Below, in pieces: positions 1-10,384 of a DNA stretch of 64,000 bases. Source of the DNA: Crocodylus rhombifer. Lineage: Eukaryota; Chordata; Crocodylia; Crocodylidae. Under the pieces are notes generated by a model. It searched no databases. It was not told the DNA's origin and saw only the letters and a list, made by a program, of their open reading frames with translations. The stretch is from NCBI GenBank assembly GCA_038503035.1, contig JAVSML010025534.1, positions 507,041 through 571,040 on the forward strand, given 5' to 3'. Position 1 is the first letter of the stretch. Each line of letters begins with the position of its first letter. Position numbers and translations under genes: made by a program.

Positions 1-2696
1 TCTGCACTACATTTCTGAATTGTAATCATGTTACTAATAACAGCAAGAATGCCACAGTGCATCTGCTTCCACCGTTCAGTCCCTCCAGACCTGCTTCCTT
101 GCTTACTCAGTTGATATTCATATGGCACGACTCAGCATAGGGGATTCAGGAAAGTAGAATCCCCAAGGAAACAGTAGATGATTCAGGTGTGTTATTAATA
201 TTATTACTTATTTGTATTACATTGGTGCCTAGGGATCAGTGTTCCAGAGAGCTAATGACTTAGGGAGCATATTCTCAGCTAATGAATAGCTCCACTGCAG
301 TCACCGGGGCTGTGTCAATTTATCCTAGCTGACCCTAGATTTAAGACGAGAGGTGAGGGGCTATGAAGCAGACAAAGGTAAAAGGCCGAATGGTGTCATG
401 GTAAACCGCGATTGTGTCTGTGGCAGTTAGGAGTCTTACCTTCAGCAACTTCCTAGCCATTAGCAGGGGTGTAGAGCAAAGTAGTAAAGCCAGATCAAAG
501 GGGTCTTACAGATTTGTTGGTAATACCTCAAGAGTTTTTACCATTGTAAGCAGGAGGGTTAGTCCTGTGGTGGGGACACGGTGACTACACTCATCTGAGT
601 TAGGTTCTTGATTTTGCATTGGACTTCTTTTGTGATGCTGAGTAAATCAGCGAATTTTTCTGTGTGCTAATAATTGTTCTGTAAAATGGGATGTTGGCCT
701 TACATGTTGACTTAGAATTTCGATCCTAGAAAATCATGAATTTTCTCTTGCAGTATCTGTCCAAGCTGGAGTATGGCAGGAGAGCAGTATGGTGCAGTTC
801 TAGGGACATGAGTTTGAGTCCTATCATATTTGTTTCAAGGCTGCTTCTGCTTAAGCCAGCTGTCATTCAGGCAGGGGAGTCAAAAGCAGCTGGGTGTGAT
901 GTGAACACCATCCCTTCTCTGTTTGAATTCAGTGTGCCTTAACCACACTAGCTCATTAGGATCAGGCTGACCTTTGATTCTGTTGATATATGTGCTGTGT
1001 CTTGTGCAATGGGCTCTAGTGTCTTAGCATTATGAGAATACAAACAGTATTAATTAAGGGGAAAAACCTAGGAATTGTGACAATGAAACTTAATTCAAGA
1101 CAGCCATTACACTGCAAAGTATTTTCCTCTGTCCCTCCCCAACACTGTGGTAGCCTCCATCAGAGGCATTTTCCCTCAGATGAAAGTGCAAGGTTTTGCC
1201 CACTTCTGATTTCTTTGGCTAAATAAAAAGTGAAAGCTACATGGAACATGGAGGAAGATAGCAGGAATTAATAGTAGCAGCTGCACTAAAATTTTCTGGC
1301 TTTTAGAAGACTGTCTCTCTTTGTTTTTGAGAAGTGCATCTGGTAATGATTAAAGAGGGGTGGTCTAAAGCTCAGTAGACCTCTCTTTATTGGACAAAGG
1401 TATGGGTTTTACCTATAAGCAGTGACTATGCAAAGGTAGAGTACATGTGACACAAATAAGAGCGGTAAGTATACTTGACCTTTGTGTTAGGCCTTGAATC
1501 ATGAGCATTTTATCTTTGCTTGATTTCCAGTATAGATAGAAGCTATGCAAGCTCCCTTACACTCCTCTGCTTGAATGCTGGTCCCAATTATCAGGGAGAG
1601 GTAGAGTGCTTGGGCTTTGTTGTCAATGATAAGAGCACCAAAAATGGTTCCAGCTAGGATGCACACCGCCCTACTAAGAAATGGACTGTGACCACACGTT
1701 CATGTCACATAGTTAGCAGACGATAGTCACTTTCATTCATTATCTACCTCAAGATCATAGAGGTAAGGTCACCAATTTATCATCAATCCTATGAGTCAGG
1801 CACTGTCCCTTCATGTTGTCCTTTTTAGGTTGGTTAAAGCTTGCAGAAGAATAGGTTATAAGGATGCTGGGAAAGCAAGAACGAGCTACAAGAGAGAATT
1901 GAATGGATAGCAGCTTGTAATTTGTAGTAGGATCCATGCATTATATAAGATAAAAAATAAAACCTGGACAAGGCTATATTTTGGGGTCCTAGTGGCATCA
2001 TAAACCACTCTCGCTTTTGCTTTTATGGCTTATTTTGATGCCGGCAGAGCTCTGAGGTATATTTGTAGCCTTGAAATTCACAAACATCTTCTCTTTAAAA
2101 GCATTAGGTTTTCAAAGAGGCACATTTGTAAGTGGCAAAAAAAAATCTCTCCATTGTGAAATATCAATTATTTGTAAGCGCTTGGATTAATTTATTGGAT
2201 TTTATGGGTAAAAGAAATGGAAATTGTTTCTTACATTAAAAATTAATATTTCACATCCAGCTGTGTCTGGCTGGGCAATAAATCAGTTCCTTACAATTAC
2301 TTATTTGTCAGCCAGCATGTTAGTTCAAAAAGCTAGGGAGCTCGCCTGTAGATCCTGCTGTACTTGAAAGGCAGAAAGAGTTCAGGTCAAATCAATTTGA
2401 GCCACAGTAATTAAGAACAAGATTGAAGATCCTTTCCCACCTACATAGCAAGCATCTGGAGTCACTCTTCAGAATGGATCCACTTCATGGAGGTGGAAGA
2501 GAATATTGCAAGCAGGCAATGCTGCTTTGACAGACCTTTTTCTGTGTCTGAAAGTGCAAAATCATCAGCAAGCTGAGAGTCAGAAATGAATTTAAAGTGG
2601 CCTCCATCTGCAACGAGTGTTTGAGGTCAAAGCTGAATATTCTCTTATTTGGTAAGCCTGGACAAAATTCACTCCCTAGGTATTTTTATGTAACTT
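1..2696. other. Unique-looking non-coding DNA
   Basis: No coding region, RNA gene or recognisable repeat was found. The short open frames here have no family resemblance and no exon-like context. The stretch around 2,090-2,660 is AT-rich, non-repetitive and full of TAATTA-like homeodomain cores, so it could be a conserved enhancer, but that is only a guess from composition. Confidence 0.5.
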
Positions 2697-3830
2697 TGTA
2701 ACAGGGGGCCTTCTCGGGGCTGATTATCCTGTGGCCCGCGCACCTGTTTCTGGGCTAACCGCCAACCTTCTCGCCCACCACGGCTTGTTGGGAATTAGTT
2801 CATTGATGTAATTAAGTGGGAGGCTGCCCTTTTGTGCCCCGCTGCCAGGGGGTGCTATCTGTGGCTCCATTCCTCCCATACACTGCAGCCCAAGCCTCAC
2901 AGATGGCATCCAGATGTTCACAAGCACACCAGCCCCACACTAGGCTCCAGAACCCTCCTGACAGGACCCTCCTTAGATCCCTCCACTCTGGCAGCCTACA
3001 CCGCCTTCATCCGGGCTACTGAGCTCTTTGTAGCTGGCTCCCCTCTCGGGCGTGGTCCCCACTCGGGACCTTCGGCCATACATAGGCCCTGGCCCCACCT
3101 CCAAGGCCAGGCAGGGTCCCAGGCCCACGACTCTGGTTTCCCCTTGCGGTGGGCTCCTAGCCTTTTGACCTTCTTGGTCCTGGCCCCAGCATGGACCAGT
3201 CGAGGGTGCACTCTACCTGCAGCCTCACTAGCTGCACACTTTCCCTGGGTCCATCTTCCCAGATGTGGGGAGCTGGGGTACCTCACACCACGACTGGTGC
3301 TCCAGGGTCTCACAGGGGACTCTCACTCCCACCACAGGGCAGCAAGTCATGGTGCTACCCTGTGATCTTACACATCACCCCCTTCTACTCAGGGTATTGG
3401 GGCTTCCCTCCTCAGGTGGCTCAAGTGGCTGTTGCCATACCTGGCCCCCTCTCCCACCGATGTCCTGACCCACCCAAAGGTGGAAGCTAGGGTTAAGGCG
3501 CCCCAACCCGCCTTTCACTGGGGTGGTAACTGGCCTGGCATTTTCTGGGAGCTCCCACGCCACTGAGAGCCCCAACAGGCCACCCACTCCTGGCAGGTGC
3601 AGTTTTAGGTCAGACCCAGGACCCAGAGCCTCCTGACCATCCCCTACAGCTCCTCCCTTACCTCCAGATGATGCCAGCAGCCCTCCAGCCAGGTGATGTT
3701 GTTGCCTGGCCTCCAGCAGCAAAACTTCCCTGTTTATACAGGCAGCCCTAGGTCCAAAATGGCTGCCCTCATCAGGTACCTGTTAGCTGCTAGCTCCAGG
3801 CCCTTAAAGTGGCAGGCACCCGCAGTCACA
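2697..3830 (-). mobile_element. Solo-LTR-like element, reverse orientation
   Basis: The block begins with TGTAACAGGG and ends with CAGTCACA, giving the TG...CA ends of a long terminal repeat. It is GC-rich, unlike both flanks. On the minus strand a TATAAA box (3733-3738) lies about 95 bases inside the 5' end, where an LTR promoter would be. The flanking pentamers AACTT (2692-2696) and ATCTT (3831-3835) match at 4 of 5 bases, consistent with an aged 5-bp target duplication. The last part in element orientation (CAGCCTCCC, then TTA-rich bases, then AACAAGC) resembles the same part of the block at 25,941-27,510, so both probably belong to one LTR superfamily. Open frames inside it (for example 2832-3365) are read as chance frames in GC-rich DNA. 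Superfamily (Ty3/Gypsy or endogenous retrovirus) is not decidable here. Confidence 0.55.
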
Positions 3831-4089
3831 ATCTTCATGGTATCATTGGTTTTATTTTTCTTGCTCCGGGAGATGACTATGGAGTCAGCATTGTATGAAT
3901 CTTGCTCTACTCTCCACATCCAGATCCTGTATATGATACCGAAGATAACTAAGCCTCATATCATTTTCACTGCATAAATGGGCTTCAGAGGTCAATCTGT
4001 CTTAGGGACATATATTTACACTGTCCCATCATATTGGTGTGCCTCACAATCGTTAATTCATTTGTTTTCACAATATCCCTCTGAGGACT

Positions 4090-4220
4090 AGTAGACAGTT
4101 ATTATCCACATTTTATAGATGGGAACCTAGGTAGAAAAAGCTAGGTGCTAATCAACATCTAAGGTGGATAGGCAGGATTTTGATGCTAAGGCACAGTGAT
4201 CCCAATTTACTCTTTTCAGC
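4090..4220 (-). repeat. MIR/CORE-type SINE fragment, reverse
   Basis: The plus strand reads TTATTATCCACATTTTATAG, then GATGGGAACCTAGG, and later AATCAACATCTAAGG and GGCAGGATTTTGATGC. This is the order of the reverse complement of a MIR 3' half: the 'cccattttacagatgaggaaactgagg' block, the 'cttgcccaaggtcac' block, then 'gcagagctgggattcg'. It is heavily diverged, as expected for an ancient amniote SINE. Confidence 0.6.
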
Positions 4221-4569
4221 CACTGTAAGACCACTTGGGTGCCTAAATTCATTAAGTAATTTAATTTTGCCTAGCAAAGATCCATGTATGTCAAGACTTG
4301 TATAACTTAGTATATCTGAAGCAGTCAGCTAAGCATCTCACCACAGCCTAAGCTCTATTATGATCCAAATCAGACTGGGAGGTGCATTGGGGCTGTTTAA
4401 TGCCCCAATTCCTTATGTAGGAGCAGGCCATACTGAGTGACTGTCTGATGCTGGAACAGTTATAGCCTCCACCCTCCATCCAAGAGCTGCCTGGTCCATC
4501 TTTTGTTAGTGCACAGAATTCAATTCCCAGGAGAGTGCCCTAAATCTCAGGCTATGGGAAGCCAAGAAT

Positions 4570-4645
4570 ATGGGATTTTTGAAGCCCAGTGGTAAGGGTA
4601 CTCCATTCAGACGGGGAAGTCCTGGATTTTAGTCCTTGCTGGTTT
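4570..4645 (+). repeat. tRNA-derived SINE head fragment
   Basis: GAAGCCCAGTGGTAAGGGTA resembles a Pol III A box (tRNA D-arm region) and CTGGATTTTAGTCC a decayed B box, spaced about 35 bases apart as in a tRNA-derived SINE head. It stops just before the CR1 tail at about 4,655. It lacks a cloverleaf and is not a functional tRNA. Confidence 0.45.
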
Positions 4646-4654
4646 TTTGACAAA

Positions 4655-7620
4655 TGATCATGGAATCATAGAATTATGATTCTATGATCTTCTGTCAAAG
4701 TGACAAATTTCTTTGTTAATAGGGATGGAGAGGACCTCAGTGGGTTACCTAGTCCAATCCCCTGTTCAAAAAGGAGCATCCCCAACTAAATCATCCCAGC
4801 CAAGGCTTTGTCTAGTGGGGTCTTAAAAACCTGAAAGAATGGAAAGTTCACAACCTCTATGGGTAACCCATTTCAGTGTTTTACTTCTCTCCTAGTGAGA
4901 AGGTTTTGCTAATATCTAACCCAAACCTCCCTTGCTGAATCATCAGACCATTGCTCCTTGTTCTGTCACGTGCCACCACTGAGAACAGTTTGGCTCCATC
5001 CTCTTTGGCACCACCCTTCAGGTAGTTGAGTGCTGCTATTAAATTGCACCTCAGTCTTCTCTTCTCCAGACTAAACAAGCTCAGTTCCCTCAGCCTCTCC
5101 TCAGAAGTCATGTCCCCCAGCCTCTGAACCATTTTTGTTGCCCTCTGCTGGACTGTCTCCAATTTGTCCCCATCCTTTCTGGAGTCAGGGGCCCAAAACT
5201 GGACACAGGACTCAAGAAGTGCCTTCACCAGTGCTGAATAGAGGAGAAGAATGACTTCCCTCGATCTGTTGGCAACGCGCCTACAGTTGGAATCCAGTAT
5301 GCCATTACCTTTCTTCAAAACAGTGGCACTTTCTTGGCTCATATTCAGATTACTGTTACTGTAACCGTCAGGTCCTTTTCCACAGAGCTGCTGCTTAACC
5401 ACCCGGTCCCCAGCATGTTGCTTAGCCAGTTAGTCCCCAGCCTGTAAAGTGTATGGGATTGTTTTGTCCTAAGTGCAGGACTCTGCACTTCTCCTTTTTG
5501 AACCTCATGAGATTTCTCTCAGTCCAATTCTCAAATGTGTCAAGGTCTCTCTGAATCCTAGCTCCATCCTTAAGCACATCTACTACTCTACCCTGCTTGG
5601 TGTCATCTTCTGACATGCTGAAAGTGTACTCCATCCCATCTTCCAGGTCATTGGTGAAGATACTGAACAAAACCAGCCTTAGGACTGACCCCTGAGGCAC
5701 TCCCCTTGCTACCAGCTGCAAGCTAGATATTGAGCCATTGACTACTACCCTCTGAGCCTAATGATTCAGCCAGTTTTCTCTCCACTATACAGAGAGAACC
5801 AAGCCATAATTCCTTAGCTGGTATGTGAGAATGTTGTGGGAGACCATGTCAAAATCCTTGCTAAATTCAAGGTGTATCACAGACACTGATTTCCCTGCAT
5901 CTACAGAGCCAGTCATCTCATCATAGAAGACAATCAGGTTGGTCAGGCATGACTTGAATCCATGCTGACTGTTCCTAATCATCTTCTTCTCCAAGTGCTT
6001 AGAAATGGATTCGCTGAGGACCTGCTCCATGATTTTTTCAGGGACTGAGGAGAGGCTGACTGGTCTGTAGTTTCCTGGATCCTTCTCCTCCCCTTTCTTA
6101 AAGATGGGCACTATAGTCACCCTTTTCCGATTGTCTGGAACTTCTCCTGGTTGCCATGAGTTTTAAAGATGATGGCCAGCAGCTCTGCAATCATATTGGC
6201 CAACCCCCTCAGGACCCTTGGGTGCATCCCATTGAGCCCCATGGATTAGTACATATCCATTTTTTCTAAATAGTCCTTAGCCTGTTCTTTTACCACTGTT
6301 GGTTGCTTCCTTTCTTTGCAAACTGTGCTGCCAGGTGCAGTAGTGTGGTAGCTGACCTTGCCTGTGAAGACTGAGGTGAAAAAGGCATTCGGTATTTTTC
6401 TGCATCTTCTGTCACTAGGTTGCCTCCCCCATTCAGTAAAGGACCCACACTTTCCCTGATTTTCCTCTTGTTACTGACATACTTGTAGAAATCCTTCTTA
6501 CTACCGTTCATGTCTCTTGCTAGCTGCAACTCCACTTGCACTTTGGCCTTCCTGACTTCATCCCTGCATGCCTCAGCAATGCTCCCTAGTTGTTTGTCCA
6601 AGGTTACACTTCTTACGAACTTTGTTTTCCTGTGTTTGGGCCCACTGAAGAGTTTCCTGCTAAGTCAAGCTAGTCTTCTTCCATACTTGCTAGTCTTCCT
6701 GCACATTGGGATGATTTGTTCCTGTGTCCCCAGTAAGGTTTCTTTAAAGTACAGTCAACACTTGTCTCCCCTTTCACACTGGCCCCCAGGTGATCCAGCC
6801 AATTAGTTCCTGAGTGAGTTGAAGTCTGCTTTTCTGAAGGCCAGGGTCCTTGCTCTGCTGCTCCCCTTCCTTCCCTTCCTCAGGATCCTGAACTCAGTCA
6901 TCTCATGTTCACCGTTGTCAAGTTGCTATCCATGACTATATTCCCCACCAATTCTGCCCTGCTTGTGAGCAACAGGTCAAGAAGAGCACAGCCCCTAGTT
7001 GACTGCTCCAGCACCTGCACCAGGAAGTTGTCCTCAGCACTCTCCAAAAACTTCTTGGATTGCCTGTGCACACGTCAGGGTGATTTAAGTCCCCAGTAAA
7101 AACCAGGGCCTGTGATTGGGAAACTTCCTCTAGCTGTTTGAAGAAAGTCTCATTTACCACATCCTCCTGGTCTGGTGGTCTATAGCAGACACCCACCATA
7201 ACATCACCATTGTTACTCTCCCCTCTGACACTACCCCAGTGACTTTCAGGAGGCCTATCTCCAGCTTCATACTGGAGCTCTGAGCAAACATATGTTTTTT
7301 TTACATACAGCACAACTCTCTCCTCTTCTCCCCTGCCTGCCTGTCCTGAACTGTTTATACCCATTCATGACAATGCTCCAGTTGTGCAAGCTCCCACCTA
7401 TTCCAGTCACGTCATAGTGTCAGGACTGTGTGAGGACTTCCAACTCTTCCTGATTGTTTCCCAGGCTCAGTTAACTATCCAGTTGTCATACTTTCTCCGG
7501 AAGAAGAGACTGACCACTCCTGCTTGTGTTTCCTCTAGGTCACCCACTTCTCCACTTACCTTAGGGCTTTGGTTTCCATGCCCCAACAAACCCAGTTTAA
7601 AAACCACCTCAGTAGGTTAG
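4655..7620 (-). mobile_element. CR1 LINE, long reverse copy
   Basis: A roughly 3-kb CR1 non-LTR retrotransposon, read right to left. The 3' tail at 4,657-4,690 contains the CR1-type octamer ATTCTATG/CATAGAAT, here as a small inverted pair (ATCATAGAAT, loop TATG, ATTCTATGAT). Moving leftward from 7,620 come the endonuclease, the linker, the reverse transcriptase and the thumb/C-terminal region in the order expected for ORF2. The 5' limit near 7,620 is approximate: the right end fits the beginning of the endonuclease region, so ORF1 is missing (5' truncation, typical of CR1). Confidence 0.85.
4881..7470 (-). pseudogene. CR1 ORF2 remnant (endonuclease-reverse transcriptase)
   Basis: ORF2 encodes an apurinic-like endonuclease and reverse transcriptase that copy CR1 RNA at the nicked target. 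Visible pieces, in protein order: endonuclease with GVCYRPPDQE and GDLNHPDVC (around 7,190-7,090); the linker ARDMNGSKKDFYKYVSNKR (around 6,510); RT with IFKKGEEKDPGNYRPVSL (around 6,100) and RNSQHGF; the palm box reads SEDDTK (around 5,620) instead of FADDTK; C-terminal region with CVQFWAPD and LSLFSLEKRRLR (around 5,220-5,060). The frame is broken many times (pieces at 6936-7364, 6290-6601, 5785-6120, 5422-5721 and 4881-5402), so it cannot make an enzyme. About 170 bases between 6,120 and 6,290 give no clear frame. Confidence 0.85.
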
Positions 7621-9515
7621 TGAGTCTGCTGAGAAGATGCTTTTTCCTCTCTGGATCAGCTGAATCCCATCTCCTCCTGATGGCCTAATGTAAAAGCACA
7701 AACAGTTCTGGCAGCTGAGCCTCCTGGGTTTTGCCACAGACAGTTTTGTTTGTCTATTAAACCCAGAAAATATGTTATGTGTATTACTGAGCACCACCTA
7801 CTGGCAGTTTCAGATGACCTTTTTGCATATTTACCAAGCACCTCATTTATAGAACATTTCTGTAATGGCAAAAACCCACTCATTGGTGAGATGAGACTGT
7901 TATGCCTGCCTACTTGTGATGATGAACTAACTCATATGAATTTGAACAGTTAATCACCTGTGCTCATTAGAGACAGAGTGAATAGTATGTGAGATAATGG
8001 ATAGGTAGGTCAAAGGAGGGTTATTATGAGAAATGGACGGTGGATATTAGAAAGGGCATTAAAGCCAGGGTTTCCAAATTACAGTATTAGTAAGCAATGA
8101 AAGTACTTAAGTTCATGTAATTAAAACTATACCATGCCATAAAGAAAGAGTACAGGAGTAAATAAGTGGCAGAGATTAGATTTATTTTCAATAAATATGG
8201 AGGCAAGCACAACATGATGTTAATATAGCCCGAACAAGGAATGTAGAGTTGTAAATTAAAAGCCACCTTTTTGCAGGCCTGAGCTATTCAGTAAAAATGA
8301 CTAAGCAGTACAAAGCACATTGCCAAACACATAGCCAAGGAGTCAAATATCTGATTGTAATGATGATAAAGAGATATAGTTCTGTATTAGATTTCTTAAT
8401 AAATTTACAACGTAATGTTCTACAACAGATTGGTTTGTGAGACTGAAGACAAATGAATACACCAAAGTGAATTTCATGAGATACAGGATTTGAGTGCAAT
8501 TGATCCACAGAAAATATAAGTGACAAGATTAGGGCTAAAATAAAACAAAAGACTAAACAATTGTATTTTCTCACATACAACATGCCCCGGGATATAATAT
8601 ATACCTTGTTTATGAAAGGCAGAATAAAGAAAAAAGATATTTTCAGTTATGACTGCTGACAGCATACAGCCTAATCTTCATCTGACTCATCTTCCTTTTC
8701 CTGCTTAGGCTATGAAACAGGAAGAGAGAGACCAGGAGCAGACTGAAGTCAGAAAAGTTGCCCAAAGAAAGGTTAACTTGATTAATGGAACATCAAGACC
8801 ATTAAAAAGGAGAGGAGGTGGTTAACACCGGTGGAGTAGAGAACAATGAGTCATTATGTCACTCCTGTGGAGTGGAGCAGGAATGTAATTAGGGTGCTTC
8901 TATCCTGGGCAGAAAATTAGCTTCCCAACTTAATACATGCACACGAATTTTTCTGGGCTGATTGTGGGGGAAAAGGTATGTGTTATATGTGAGAAAACAC
9001 AGTACTACACCTATTTCTACTGTTGGCACTGGACTCATGACCCAGTCCTGATACCTTGCCTCAGGCAGACCCAAAACCTCAAACTGACCATAACTTCTTC
9101 CATTTGATAATAGGCAATTTTTATTGATACAGAGTGATAGCAGATAAGAAAAATGTAGGAAAGGCAAACAAAATAACCTCCTGATTCTACTTATCTACCA
9201 GTTCCAGGTTCAGAGAGGGAAGGTATGTCTGGCCAGTATGCAAACACTATCCTGTGGTTCTTGGTAGACTGTCAGCAGTCTTCGAGGTCAAGGGCCAAGG
9301 CCCACCTCCCCAGTGGGGTGGGCGAGATGGACTGATGGTGCACCCTCTGCCCATGGTGGCCTTGGGATCCCCCCGCAGGACCTTCCTGCTGCTCTGAAAA
9401 CCCTCCTTTTCTATTTTTTCTCCTCCGATGACTCTTCATTTCCCAGAGGTTAGAGAGACCCCTGCTCTTGTAAACTTTTATTCTCAATTGAAAATTGACA
9501 GTACTAAAGTTAGCT
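7621..9515. other. Unique-looking non-coding DNA
   Basis: AT-rich non-repetitive sequence. Several open frames of 60-100 codons occur on both strands but show no domain, no codon pattern and no splice-flanked conservation that I can recognise. Nothing supported. Confidence 0.5.
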
Positions 9516-9643
9516 CAGTGGTATCCAATCTTCTGACCTCACACACTAGCCCAACCCAGACCTGTATCTCACTGCACCAACCCAATCCCATGAACCAGAT
9601 GTGGCTGTGCACTGGCCCATGGGGCAGAGGTTATGTAACACTT
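9516..9643. mobile_element. hAT-type MITE, 128 bp
   Basis: A short non-autonomous DNA transposon. The left end CAGTGGTATCCAATC is inverted at the right end (reverse complement AAGTGTTACATAACC), a diverged hAT terminal repeat. The flanks are AGTTAGCT (9508-9515) and AGTTAGCG (9644-9651), 7 of 8 identical, which is the 8-bp target duplication hAT transposases make. It is too short to encode anything and would have been moved by a hAT enzyme encoded elsewhere. Confidence 0.7.
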
Positions 9644-9829
9644 AGTTAGCGTTTTACCATAATGGTTTAATAATGGAAAGCTGGGCAGTAGATGTGTCTG
9701 AAAACAGAAACATCAAGTGGTTGGCACAAAGGCAGAAGGAGGCTACTATCTATATTATGCATATGCGCAGCTTTCATTGCAGCTCTAGTTCACTTAGATT
9801 TTTCAAAATAGATTTCAACTTCTTTCGGT

Positions 9830-10310
9830 CCTGTGCTCTTTTCTAAGGAATAATGTTATTTTGGTCTTATCTTAACTAATACTGAGCACAGTATTTCAGA
9901 TTGTGTCTAAACAGTGCTTCCAATGATAATATTCTCAGCACTTTTGTTGTATATACTTTTTTCAAAATAAAACCTGGTGTATCATTTGCCTGCAGTGTGG
10001 AAGTCGGCTTTTTCACAATAACCCCATCAGGTTTTTTTATCATTGAGCTCCACAATTGTTTCCATTTTCCACAATATCTGGCAGGCCTGTTCCTTGGTTG
10101 CAGACTAATTATTTCACATTGAGCTACATTTACCATCTGCTGGTTCAATCATCTAAACCATCCAAATCCTTTGGAATTTGAATGCATTGTTCCTCATTAT
10201 TTGTTCTCTGCTTCCATCTCCAGTATCAGCTGCATAATTGGAGATCTTGTCTTCACTATTTTTGTCTGCATTTGCATGAATTGTAGATGACCCCTATGCT
10301 AGTCTTGCCT
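9830..10310 (-). repeat. Possible ancient CR1/L3-like LINE fragment, reverse
   Basis: The plus strand has the look of the reverse complement of an ancient CR1/L3-type LINE 3' region: a series such as TTGAGCTACATTTACCATC, GGTTCAATCATCTAAACC, and AATCCTTTGGAATTTG resembles the 'partition of RT C-terminus and 3' UTR' text of old amniote LINEs. No RT motif survives unbroken. This is a weak call by overall resemblance only. Confidence 0.35.
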
Positions 10311-10360
10311 AAAACTTCCCATTATATCTTTATTGCAGATAAATTTGGCCATTTTAATTT

Positions 10361-10384
10361 GGGGTGGGGCGGGGGGGGTGGGGG
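10361..10384 (+). other. G-quadruplex-forming run
   Basis: Four G-tracts of 4, 4, 8 and 5 bases separated by single bases (GGGG-T-GGGG-C-G8-T-GGGGG). This meets the strictest sequence rule for an intramolecular G-quadruplex with one-base loops. It sits in otherwise AT-rich unique sequence with no gene or recognisable promoter beside it. Confidence 0.75.

Noticed and set aside
2832..3365. 177-codon frame on the plus strand
   Set aside because: Lies inside a GC-rich LTR-like block, overlaps other open frames on both strands, and shows no domain. Long frames are expected by chance at this composition.
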